Of a stretch of DNA of 43,553 nt, positions 26,062 through 33,420 are shown piece after piece (position 1 is the first letter of the stretch; each line of letters starts with the position of its first letter). The DNA is from Marinilabiliales bacterium (GTDB lineage Bacteria; Bacteroidota; Bacteroidia; Bacteroidales; F082), in contig PKTD01000167.1 of NCBI GenBank assembly GCA_002869315.1, positions 1-43,553 on the forward strand, read 5' to 3'. Made by a program: the position numbers and the translations under genes. A model generated the notes under the pieces. The model searched no databases. It was not told the origin of the DNA and worked only from the letters and a program-made list of their open reading frames with translations.

Positions 26062-28016
26062 TGAAAAAAATCTCTTTCAAAATATTGCTATTTATCTGCA
26101 CGCTCATACCAACTATTAGCGTTGATGCTCAGATGATTTACGATACTCTTTTTTTGGATGAGATGATAATAAAATCCAACTATATTGATCATAACTCAAG
26201 TTTAAAAAGTCAGAAAATAGATACACTTTCAAAACGAAATTTAAACAACCTGAATTTAGGGGAGTTGTTGGGGGCAAACAGTCCGGTTTTTATAAAATCA
26301 TATGGAAAAGGAAGTCTGGCTACCGCATCTTTCAGAGGAACAGCAGCATCACATACCAAGGTGCTTTGGAATGGCTTCGAATTAAATTCACCCATGCTGG
26401 GACAGGTTGATCTTAGCCTTATTCCAAATACTTTTTTTGATGAAGTAAGTCTGGATTATGGAGGCAGTTCTCTGGAAAATACTGCAGGTGCGTTGGGCGG
26501 GGCAATCAATTTATCGTCTGGAATTTCCACAAAAAACATGTTTTGTATTAGCCAGTCAGTTGCCAGTTTCAATACTTATACAACAACAATTAATGGCAAT
26601 TTAAGTTTTGGCAAACTAAAATCTTCTACATCTGTATATTTAAACTCTTCAGAAAATTCATTCAAATTCTATAATAATGCCATAATACCCTCTGAATGGC
26701 AAAAACAGGAAAATGCATCATTTTTTAACAGAGGATTCGTACAGGAAATTGATTATCAAATTTCAGATTATCAATCTATAGGACTTAAAAACTGGACAGA
26801 ATGGGACTTTCGTGAAATACCCCAAATTATGAGTAATCAGTTGAGTGGAAATAATGAAGAAACACAAAACAACTTTAACTCCAGAACAATTTTAAACTAC
26901 AAATACCACAAATCGAAAACAATTTTTGAGGTAGATGCTGCATGGTTCTACAGCGATATAAATTATGTTTTAAAAACCACAACGGCTATTAATCATGATG
27001 ATACTGTAACTTACATTAACTCTACAAATTATTCAAATTCAGGTTTTTTGAAAGCCGGCTTTAGCCATAAATTCGCTAGAGGATGGAGCGTAAAATCTGA
27101 CCTGAGTTTTTCTAGGGATATTATTAACTCAAACAATTATGAGTCGCTGAAGACAAGAGAAAAATATGACTTCCTTTTTAAAATAAGTAAAGATTTCAAC
27201 AGTAGATATATTATAGATTTGATTTTACGACAACAATACGTCGATAATAAATTCAATCCTACCACACCATATCTAGGCTTTCTAATAAAACCAATTTCAA
27301 ATAGTGATTTGTTTTTAAGAATCTCGGCAAACATGAATTATAATTTGCCAAGTTTGAATGATCTTTATTGGTATCCTGGTGGCAATATTGAGTTACTTCC
27401 TGAAAAAGGAATACAAATGGATATTGGTTTTAACTATTCCAAATCTTTTACCAAAAAAATAAATATTGAACTGGACCTAAATTATTTTAACTCGGAAATT
27501 TCTAACTGGATACAATGGGTACCAGGAGATTATAGATATTGGACAGCCAGAAATATAGAGTTAGTTAAATCGCAAGGCATTGAAAGTAGTTTGAGTATTG
27601 ATGGAAATATGAATAAAATATTTTATAAACTTTCCATGCAATACGCATATACAAAATCTACCAATGAAAGCGAAAAAGCAGAGGAAGGAGGCTATGCGGG
27701 CCGCCAGCTAATATATGTTCCATTACATTCTGCCAATGTATTCTTGCATTTAAAATACAGGAATTTTGTTTTACACTGGAATTCCCGGTTTACCGGAGAA
27801 AGAAACACCTCATTGGATGAATCATCTAGTTACTCAAATACTCTGCCTGCATTCTCTGTAAGTAATGCTTCTCTTGGAAAAGAATTTAGATTAAACAAAT
27901 ATTCATTTGAATTAAAGTTCAAAATAAATAATATATTCAATAATAGTTACCAAACAATATTATGGCGCCCAATGCCGGGGACAAACTATGAGATCTCCTT
28001 ATCATTTAAGATATGA
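26061..28016 (+). CDS. btuB: BtuB-like TonB-dependent cobalamin receptor
   Basis: A 651-residue outer-membrane receptor. The signal peptide (about 1-23, ending VDAQ) is followed by a TonB-box-like segment and a plug (about 30-150: GELLGANSPVFIKSYGKGSLATASFRGT, VLWNGFELNSPMLGQVDLS, AGALGGAINLSS), then a beta-barrel ending in a terminal aromatic-containing strand (MPGTNYEISLSFKI). The length is like BtuB rather than SusC. The riboswitch upstream makes cobalamin or cobinamide the likely substrate. It overlaps both neighbouring genes (TAATG and ATGA junctions). Confidence 0.9.
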   Translation: MKKISFKILLFICTLIPTISVDAQMIYDTLFLDEMIIKSNYIDHNSSLKSQKIDTLSKRNLNNLNLGELLGANSPVFIKSYGKGSLATASFRGTAASHTKVLWNGFELNSPMLGQVDLSLIPNTFFDEVSLDYGGSSLENTAGALGGAINLSSGISTKNMFCISQSVASFNTYTTTINGNLSFGKLKSSTSVYLNSSENSFKFYNNAIIPSEWQKQENASFFNRGFVQEIDYQISDYQSIGLKNWTEWDFREIPQIMSNQLSGNNEETQNNFNSRTILNYKYHKSKTIFEVDAAWFYSDINYVLKTTTAINHDDTVTYINSTNYSNSGFLKAGFSHKFARGWSVKSDLSFSRDIINSNNYESLKTREKYDFLFKISKDFNSRYIIDLILRQQYVDNKFNPTTPYLGFLIKPISNSDLFLRISANMNYNLPSLNDLYWYPGGNIELLPEKGIQMDIGFNYSKSFTKKINIELDLNYFNSEISNWIQWVPGDYRYWTARNIELVKSQGIESSLSIDGNMNKIFYKLSMQYAYTKSTNESEKAEEGGYAGRQLIYVPLHSANVFLHLKYRNFVLHWNSRFTGERNTSLDESSSYSNTLPAFSVSNASLGKEFRLNKYSFELKFKINNIFNNSYQTILWRPMPGTNYEISLSFKI

Positions 28017-29092
28017 ATCAAATTTTAAACATTATGAAAATTAATTCAATATTATTATTTTTAATTATCATGATAATAATCAGCACTTTTACTTCATGTA
28101 AAAAGGATGAGCCCCATATTGAAGTAACTGAATTTAAAAATGCATTATTTATTATTAATGAAGGTAATTTCACAACCGGAAACTCCTCCCTCACATATTA
28201 TAATCGTGAGACTTCAGAAACCATTCAAAATGTGTTTTTCAGAAAAAATAATGCCCCTTTAGGGGATGTTGCATATAGTATTTCCATCGATAACGAAAGT
28301 ATATATCTTGTAGTAAATAATTCGCATACCATATATAAAACAGACAAAAATACAGGAATATATCAGGGGAAAATCGACAATTTGACTTCGCCCCGCTACC
28401 TGCTAAAAGTTAATGACAGTATTGCATTTGTAAGCGATCTTTACGAAAATAATATTACGATGATTAATACTAAAAAGATGTCTGTTTCTAATAAACTAGA
28501 TATCGGAAGAACCTATCAAAATTTAATAAAAGTGGGAAAGCAGATTTTCATAACTAACTGGTCGGCTTTCAATAAGGATAAAGAAAATAATATGTTGATG
28601 ATAATTGATACTGAAAGTATGCAATTGACAGACTCTATACAAATCGGCACAGAACCTAACAGCATAGTAAAAGATAAAAATGACAACTTATGGATTTTAT
28701 GCAGTGGTGGTTTCATGAATGAACAAAAGCCATCCCTGTGGAAAATTGATCCGGTAAATAAACAAATATTAAATAAAATTGAATTTAGCGACATAACTAC
28801 ATCCCCAACCAATCTATGTATTAATCCTGCGGGTGATTCATTATATTATTTAAATAGGGATGTTTATAAAATGAGTATAACGGAAAGTAGCATACCTCAA
28901 AATTTCTTTGTTAAACAAGAGGAAAATATAAACTTCTATTCTCTGGCCATTAGCCCTGAAAACCAAATATTTATTGGTGATGCTAACGATTATAATAGAA
29001 ATGGAGAAATATACCGATACTCTTCTGGCGGAAACCTTATATATCAATTTGAAGCAGGAATAATTCCGGGTAACATGGCTTTTATGGATTAA
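28013..29092 (+). CDS. BtuG-like surface lipoprotein (DUF5074-type beta-propeller)
   Basis: A 359-residue lipoprotein; the signal peptide ends TFTSC, with the lipidated Cys at residue 29 from the overlapping ATG (an ATG at 28034 is an alternative start). The mature protein opens with ALFIINEGNFTTGNSSLTYYN and FRKNNAPLGDVAYSISID, the hallmark of the DUF5074/BtuG group, and continues as propeller blades (LDIGRTYQNLIKVGKQIFITNW, IQIGTEPNSIVKDKNDNLWIL). BtuG proteins of gut Bacteroides bind B12 very tightly on the cell surface and cap BtuB. Here it follows btuB with an ATGA overlap in a riboswitch-controlled operon, so the same role is likely. Confidence 0.9.
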   Translation: MNQILNIMKINSILLFLIIMIIISTFTSCKKDEPHIEVTEFKNALFIINEGNFTTGNSSLTYYNRETSETIQNVFFRKNNAPLGDVAYSISIDNESIYLVVNNSHTIYKTDKNTGIYQGKIDNLTSPRYLLKVNDSIAFVSDLYENNITMINTKKMSVSNKLDIGRTYQNLIKVGKQIFITNWSAFNKDKENNMLMIIDTESMQLTDSIQIGTEPNSIVKDKNDNLWILCSGGFMNEQKPSLWKIDPVNKQILNKIEFSDITTSPTNLCINPAGDSLYYLNRDVYKMSITESSIPQNFFVKQEENINFYSLAISPENQIFIGDANDYNRNGEIYRYSSGGNLIYQFEAGIIPGNMAFMD

Positions 29093-29110
29093 TCCTTAAT
29101 TTTAAAAGCC

Positions 29111-29118
29111 TACCTTTG
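29111..29118 (+). promoter_or_regulatory. -7 promoter element of the GreA-like gene
   Basis: TACCTTTG is an exact TAnnTTTG match 14 bases before the ATG at 29133, implying a very short leader. Confidence 0.5.
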
Positions 29119-29132
29119 CAAAAAGCACATCC

Positions 29133-29585
29133 ATGAATAAATTAGAAATAAAAGAGCAGTTACTGGCAAAATGCATAGAGCAGCAGATGCAATCTATTGA
29201 AGATTTGCAGAAAGAAATGGATGAGGCCCAGAGAATGTCTAACGAATATGGCCAGCCGAAAGATCGCTATGATGCATTCAGAACTAAATTATTGCGTCAA
29301 AAAGACATGTACGCACAGCAGCAAGCAAAGGCAATTCTTGTGCTAAACACATTGAAGAAAATTCCTTTAAAAGAAGAACTAAACAAAGTTGAGTTTGGAG
29401 CTGTAGTTATTACAAATAAGCAGAATCTTTTCATTTCTGCAGGATTGGGAAAAATAGAGTTAAAAGGTAAAATATATTTCGCCATCTCTCCTCAGGTACC
29501 AATATTTAATGCCTTGGCGAACAAAACCATAGGAGAAGAAATTGTTTTTAATTCAAATAAATTTATCATTTCTGATATTTTTTAA
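29133..29585 (+). CDS. GreA/GreB-like C-terminal domain protein
   Basis: A 150-residue protein. An N-terminal helical region (about 1-75, coiled-coil-like, QMQSIEDLQKEMDEAQRM) is followed by an FKBP-like domain (about 85-150) with VEFGAVVITN and ISPQVPIFNALANKTIGEEIVFNSNKFIISDI, the pattern of Gre-factor C-terminal domains. Bacteroidota homologues are often labelled 3-oxoacyl-ACP synthase, which the sequence does not support. A role at RNA polymerase is plausible but unproven, as the acidic Gre tip motif was not identified. Confidence 0.75.
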   Translation: MNKLEIKEQLLAKCIEQQMQSIEDLQKEMDEAQRMSNEYGQPKDRYDAFRTKLLRQKDMYAQQQAKAILVLNTLKKIPLKEELNKVEFGAVVITNKQNLFISAGLGKIELKGKIYFAISPQVPIFNALANKTIGEEIVFNSNKFIISDIF

Positions 29586-29662
29586 CAGAACCTTAGCAAT
29601 TAATCCTAAGTACAAAAGACAGTTTTTATCATTTATTAAAATTTACAAATGACAATAAATTG

Positions 29663-29670
29663 TATTTTTG
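29663..29670 (+). promoter_or_regulatory. -7 promoter element of the OsmC-family gene
   Basis: TATTTTTG is an exact TAnnTTTG match. It lies downstream of the longest-frame ATG at 29649 and 23 bases before the ATG at 29694, which fixes the later start. Confidence 0.6.
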
Positions 29671-29693
29671 TTGAAAATTTTAAATTTAAATTA

Positions 29694-30110
29694 ATGGGAA
29701 GTAAAGTAAACGTAAACTGGTCAGGAAACATGGCCTTCGAAGCTGATGTAAACAATTATAAAATTAAACTGGATGCACATCCTGAGGTTGGTGGACAGAA
29801 TACAGGTCCAACACCAAAGCCTTTAACATTGGTATCTTTGGGAGGTTGTACAGGAATGGATGTAATTTCAATACTTAAAAAAATGAGAGTTGAACCATCA
29901 GACTTTAATATTGAAGTTGACGGTGAATTAACTGAAGAGCATCCAAAATATTATCATAAAATCCATATTAAATACAGCTTTAAAGGTGATAATTTACCAA
30001 TGGAAAAACTTGAAAAAGCTGTTACACTATCACAGGACAGATATTGTGGTGTTAGTGAGTTACTCAGAGGTAAAGCAGAAATTACACATGAAATTGTAAT
30101 TGAAGACTAA
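29694..30110 (+). CDS. OsmC-family peroxiredoxin-like protein
   Basis: A 138-residue OsmC/Ohr-superfamily protein of the YhfA-like group. The two reactive cysteines are visible in SLGGCTGMDVISIL and DRYCGVSELLRG. Such proteins reduce organic hydroperoxides through a dithiol mechanism. The start at 29694 (MGSKVNVNW) is chosen over 29649 because the -7 element lies between them and because the family begins at this point. It has its own terminator. Confidence 0.92.
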   Translation: MGSKVNVNWSGNMAFEADVNNYKIKLDAHPEVGGQNTGPTPKPLTLVSLGGCTGMDVISILKKMRVEPSDFNIEVDGELTEEHPKYYHKIHIKYSFKGDNLPMEKLEKAVTLSQDRYCGVSELLRGKAEITHEIVIED

Positions 30111-30116
30111 CAAGCT

Positions 30117-30148
30117 AAGCGTTTCTGTTCAATATGAAACGTTTTTTT
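30117..30148 (+). terminator. Intrinsic terminator of the OsmC gene
   Basis: AAGCGTTTC (30117-30125) pairs with GAAACGTTT (30136-30144) including one G-U pair, followed by more T. It lies 7 bases after the OsmC stop, within the 5' region of the ATP-grasp gene. Confidence 0.75.
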
Positions 30149-30158
30149 ATTCTATGCC

Positions 30159-31058
30159 ATGCAGAAATTTGATATTGTAATTGTTACCGAAGATCGGTAC
30201 GACAACATAATTGCTTCAGATGAAAATGAAACCAATATTCTTTTGGAGGATTCAATAATTCAAAAGGCCTTTGAAAGAAAAGGTATGAAAACCTTCAGAA
30301 CATCTTGGTCTAATCCTGAATTCGATTGGAGTTCCTCAAAACTAGTTTTTATAAGCACAACATGGGACTATTTCGACAGATTTCCGGAATTTTCCAGATG
30401 GCTGGAAAGTGTTAAAAATCAATCTGTTTTGATAAACCCTTACGATACCTTAACCTGGAATATCGACAAACATTATCTTTCCGACTTGAATGATGTTGGA
30501 ATCAACATCCCTAAGACTATTTTCATTGAAAAAGGAGAACATAAAACTCTATCTCAATTATTTGATGAAAGCGGATGGGAAGAAGCAGTATTAAAACCTG
30601 CAGTATCTGGAGCAGGAAGACACACTTATCGCCTCAACAGTAATAATTTTGGTGATTATGAGAAGGTATTTGGAGAGTTGCTTGCAGAAGAATCAATGAT
30701 GTTTCAGGAGTTTCAGAAAAATGTACTTACAAAGGGTGAAGTTGCTCATATGTTTATGGGAGGAGAATATACACATTCTATTTTGAAAATAGCCAAAAAA
30801 GGTGATTTTAGAGTACAGGACGATTTTGGAGGAACAGTAGAATTTTACAATGCCAGTAAAACATAAATTGAATTTTCGAAAAAAGTAGTTGATAATTGTG
30901 GGAAAAAGACATTTTACGCAAGAGTAGATCTTATTTTTGACAATGATAATAAATTGGCTGTTAGCGAACTAGAACTTATAGAACCTGAACTATGGTTCCG
31001 ATTCAAAGAAGATGCTGCTGATGTACTGGCAGAATCTGTATTTAATCATTTCTTCTAA
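30159..31058 (+). pseudogene. ATP-grasp ligase interrupted by an in-frame TAA
   Basis: The frame encodes 299 residues with one internal TAA at codon 236 (30864-30866). Before it: FISTTWDYFDRFPEFSRWL, WNIDKHYLSDL, the ATP-grasp lysine region EEAVLKPAVSGAGRHTYRL and HSILKIAKKGDFRVQDDFGG. After it, with no frame change, YARVDLIF and ELELIEPELWFRF supply the metal-binding end of the ATP-grasp fold, and the frame closes at 31056-31058. The family (glutathione-synthetase-like, often labelled hypothetical) has no firmly known substrate. The 235-residue product would lack Mg2+-binding residues and should be inactive. Recent mutation, sequence error or read-through are all possible. Confidence 0.8.
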
Positions 31059-31099
31059 AATTATTATATAATAAGATTATTCTTTATAAAAACATTTAA

Positions 31100-31107
31100 T
31101 ACTTTTG
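31100..31107 (+). promoter_or_regulatory. -7 promoter element of yebC
   Basis: TACTTTTG is an exact TAnnTTTG match 24 bases before the ATG at 31132, so the promoter looks intact although the gene is interrupted. Confidence 0.55.
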
Positions 31108-31131
31108 TGCGTCTAACAAATTACAGTTAAA

Positions 31132-31842
31132 ATGGGAAGAGCATTTGAATATAGGAAAGCAGCAAAAATGAAAAGGTGGGGACAAATGTCGAAGGTGTTC
31201 CCCAGATTGGGTAAAGCAATTACCTTAGCAGCAAAAGAAGGTGGACCAGATCCTGAAATGAATGCTAAACTCAGGCATGCCATTCAGAATGCAAAGGCCC
31301 AAAATATGCCTAAGGATAATATTGATTCCGCAATTAAAAGAGCAAGTGGTAAAGATGCGGATACAGTTGTTGAAGTAAATTATGAAGGTAAAGGACCTCA
31401 TGGAATATGAGTGTTTGTAGAATGCGCAACAGATAATACAACTAGAACAGTTGCCAACGTAAAATCTTATTTTAACAAGGCAGGTGGATCTTTTGTTCCG
31501 ACAGGATCTCTGGAATTTATGTTTAACAGAAAAGCTGTTTTTGAATTCGACAAAACTGATGAACTTGATATTGAAGAACTTGAACTTGAACTTATAGATG
31601 CTGGCCTTGAAAAAATAGAACTCGACGAAGGAACTATAACTGTTACTGCTGATTATCATGATTATGGATCGCTTTCCGATGCACTTGAAAAAATGGGAAT
31701 AGATGTGAAAAATTCAAGTCTCCAAAGGTTTCCAACTTCTCCTGTGGAATTTGATGATGAGCAAATGGTAGAAATTGAGAAATTCCTCGACAAATTAGAA
31801 GACGACGAGGATGTACTTGAAGTATATACCAATATGGCATAG
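31132..31842 (+). pseudogene. yebC: YebC/TACO1-family protein interrupted by an in-frame TGA
   Basis: The frame encodes 236 positions with one internal TGA at codon 93 (31408-31410). The first part ([54 protein letters not shown]) and the part after the stop (VFVECATDNTTRTVANVKSYFNKAGG, GSLEFMF) together make a normal-length YebC protein, a near-universal ribosome-associated or regulatory family. The stop falls in GPHGI-stop-VFVECATDN, where homologues carry a small residue (Ala or Gly); GGA to TGA is one substitution. A GTG directly follows the stop and could allow reinitiation. The promoter and terminator are intact, so loss, if real, is very recent. Confidence 0.85.
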
Positions 31843-31857
31843 AAAAATATATTTATT

Positions 31858-31896
31858 AAAAAGCCTGTCCTGTTTTAAACACGACAGGCTTTTTTT
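31858..31896. terminator. Bidirectional terminator between yebC and prmC
   Basis: AAGCCTGTC (31861-31869) pairs with GACAGGCTT (31883-31891), extended by flanking A and T runs on both sides, so it can serve both converging genes. Confidence 0.85.
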
Positions 31897-32758
31897 ATTC
31901 AACTTTTACGGCAGAAACAAACCTGTTTTTACCGTTAATATCTTTGAAAATGCTTATTTTATCGTAATTATATTCTAATAAGCTTTGCCTTAATTCATCA
32001 GCCAAAGCTTCATTGATTTCAAAATATAATCTGCCCCCATCATTCAAAAATAATTTTGCAAAATTCATAATTGCAGTATAGAATTTAAGAGGCTTATGAT
32101 CATCTACAAACAAGGCTATTTCCGGCTCATAATCAAGTACATTAGGTTTCATTTGCGATTTTTCTAAATACCTGACATAAGGAGGATTTGAAACAATTAC
32201 ATCAAAATTATGGGAAATTTTCGATGAAGGTTTATTAATATCATCTTCAATAAACTGAATATTAACATTATTAATATTTGCATTTTGTTTTGCGGTTTCT
32301 ATGGCTTTTTTAGAAATATCCATCGCATAAACATGTGAATTCGTAATATTTGCAGCTAGAGCAATAGCAATACAACCAGAACCAGTACCAATATCAAGTA
32401 TATTTAAATCGCTAAGATTCTCATTATCTAGTATTAATTTAACCAATTCCTCTGTCTCCGGCCGGGGAATTAATACCCCTTCATTTACTTTAATCTTATA
32501 ATCTATAAAAGTGGTTTCTCCGATAATGTATTGTAAAGGTTTATTTTTTTTAAGTTGCTTTACGGCCATATGCAGTTTAAGCATTTCCGACTCACTTAAT
32601 TTATAAGCTGATTTTAACGTCTGCTCCACTCTACTTAGACCAAAATAATGACCGATTAAAATATTTAGCATTTGAAGTGACTCATCCTTTCCATAAATTG
32701 GAATTAAGTCGTTCAAATACATATGCTTAAGGTCTATCAGAATGTTTGATTTCCACAT
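31895..32758 (-). CDS. prmC: Peptide chain release factor N5-glutamine methyltransferase PrmC
   Basis: A 287-residue enzyme that methylates the Gln of the GGQ motif in release factors. An N-terminal helical domain (LSRVEQTLKSAYKLS) precedes PLQYIIGETTFIDYKIKVNEGVLIPRPETEELV, the SAM-binding ILDIGTGSGCIAIALA and the catalytic NPPY in VSNPPYVRYLEKSQ. The frame extends to a GTG at 32794, but a -7 element at 32782-32789 lies inside that extension, so the ATG at 32758 is preferred. Its role in termination is worth noting next to two genes with in-frame stops. Confidence 0.93.
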   Translation of the reverse strand: MWKSNILIDLKHMYLNDLIPIYGKDESLQMLNILIGHYFGLSRVEQTLKSAYKLSESEMLKLHMAVKQLKKNKPLQYIIGETTFIDYKIKVNEGVLIPRPETEELVKLILDNENLSDLNILDIGTGSGCIAIALAANITNSHVYAMDISKKAIETAKQNANINNVNIQFIEDDINKPSSKISHNFDVIVSNPPYVRYLEKSQMKPNVLDYEPEIALFVDDHKPLKFYTAIMNFAKLFLNDGGRLYFEINEALADELRQSLLEYNYDKISIFKDINGKNRFVSAVKVE

Positions 32759-32781
32759 ATTCAATAAGATTATTTGAAAAG

Positions 32782-32789
32782 CAAATTTA
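32782..32789 (-). promoter_or_regulatory. -7 promoter element of prmC
   Basis: The minus strand reads TAAATTTG, an exact TAnnTTTG match 23 bases upstream of the ATG at 32758. Confidence 0.5.
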
Positions 32790-32913
32790 ATCACTTAATA
32801 ACAGTTTGATAAATAAAAGCAAAATAATTATTGAGTAATATACATTTAAACAACTTTTATTAAACCAAAATTGTCAGATATGTAATTTATATTAAATAAA
32901 AGTAAAATATTAT

Positions 32914-32921
32914 TAAATTTG
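32914..32921 (+). promoter_or_regulatory. -7 promoter element of the secreted-protein operon
   Basis: TAAATTTG is an exact TAnnTTTG match 27 bases before the ATG at 32949. The 150 bases between prmC and this operon are A+T-rich and hold only the two promoters. Confidence 0.55.
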
Positions 32922-32948
32922 CCTGTTGAGGATTAAATAAAAAATCAT

Positions 32949-33410
32949 ATGAAGTTTAGGGTAATTCTAATGTTGGTGTCAATTTTAATATTGACAAACC
33001 TAACGTTTTCACAGAATAACAAATATCTAGGAAAAGAAAAAGATATTACATTAAGTGAGTTATTATTAAAAGCAGATAACACCAATTTTGAAGATCAGAT
33101 AGTAAAGAGAATATATTCTGACGAAAAAAACAGTTATTTTGCTTTAAAGAATAATACTATAAGTTCAAAGTATGTTAAGGTAAGAATCCTGGAACAATCC
33201 TACCAAGATAAAAGTTTAGTAAACATCGGACCTGAAATGGATGATGGATATATGGTATTTTTAGTAAACAATACTTTAAACAAAAGTGATAATGAAATTA
33301 TTAATCTTTTTGAATCATGGCGACAAAAAGCCGTTAGAGAAATGAACTCTATGGGAGAAGCTGAGATGAAAAAATGGATTGACGAGCACATTAAATTTTA
33401 CACTAAATAA
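32949..33410 (+). CDS. Small exported protein of unknown function
   Basis: A 153-residue protein with a signal peptide (about 1-21, ending TFSQ). The remainder is charged and mixed alpha/beta (ITLSELLLKADNTNFEDQIVKRIYSDEKN, ESWRQKAVREMNSMGEAEMKKWIDEHIKFYTK), with no family recognised. It is 10 bases upstream of a large T9SS cargo gene and probably cotranscribed with it, so a role at the cell envelope is likely. Confidence 0.75.
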   Translation: MKFRVILMLVSILILTNLTFSQNNKYLGKEKDITLSELLLKADNTNFEDQIVKRIYSDEKNSYFALKNNTISSKYVKVRILEQSYQDKSLVNIGPEMDDGYMVFLVNNTLNKSDNEIINLFESWRQKAVREMNSMGEAEMKKWIDEHIKFYTK

Positions 33411-33420
33411 GAATACAGAG

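Noticed and set aside
3394-31410. Reassignment of TGA as a sense codon
   Set aside because: TGA serves as the ordinary stop of genes ending at 25054 and 28016, where it overlaps the next start codon, and one of the three interruptions is TAA. A global code change does not fit.
31408-31410. Selenocysteine at the yebC TGA
   Set aside because: The position carries a small residue in the family rather than Cys, and no stem-loop of the bacterial SECIS type was apparent just downstream.
33379-33420. 14-residue extension of the large T9SS protein
   Set aside because: It overlaps the end of the preceding gene, and a canonical signal peptide begins at the ATG at 33421.
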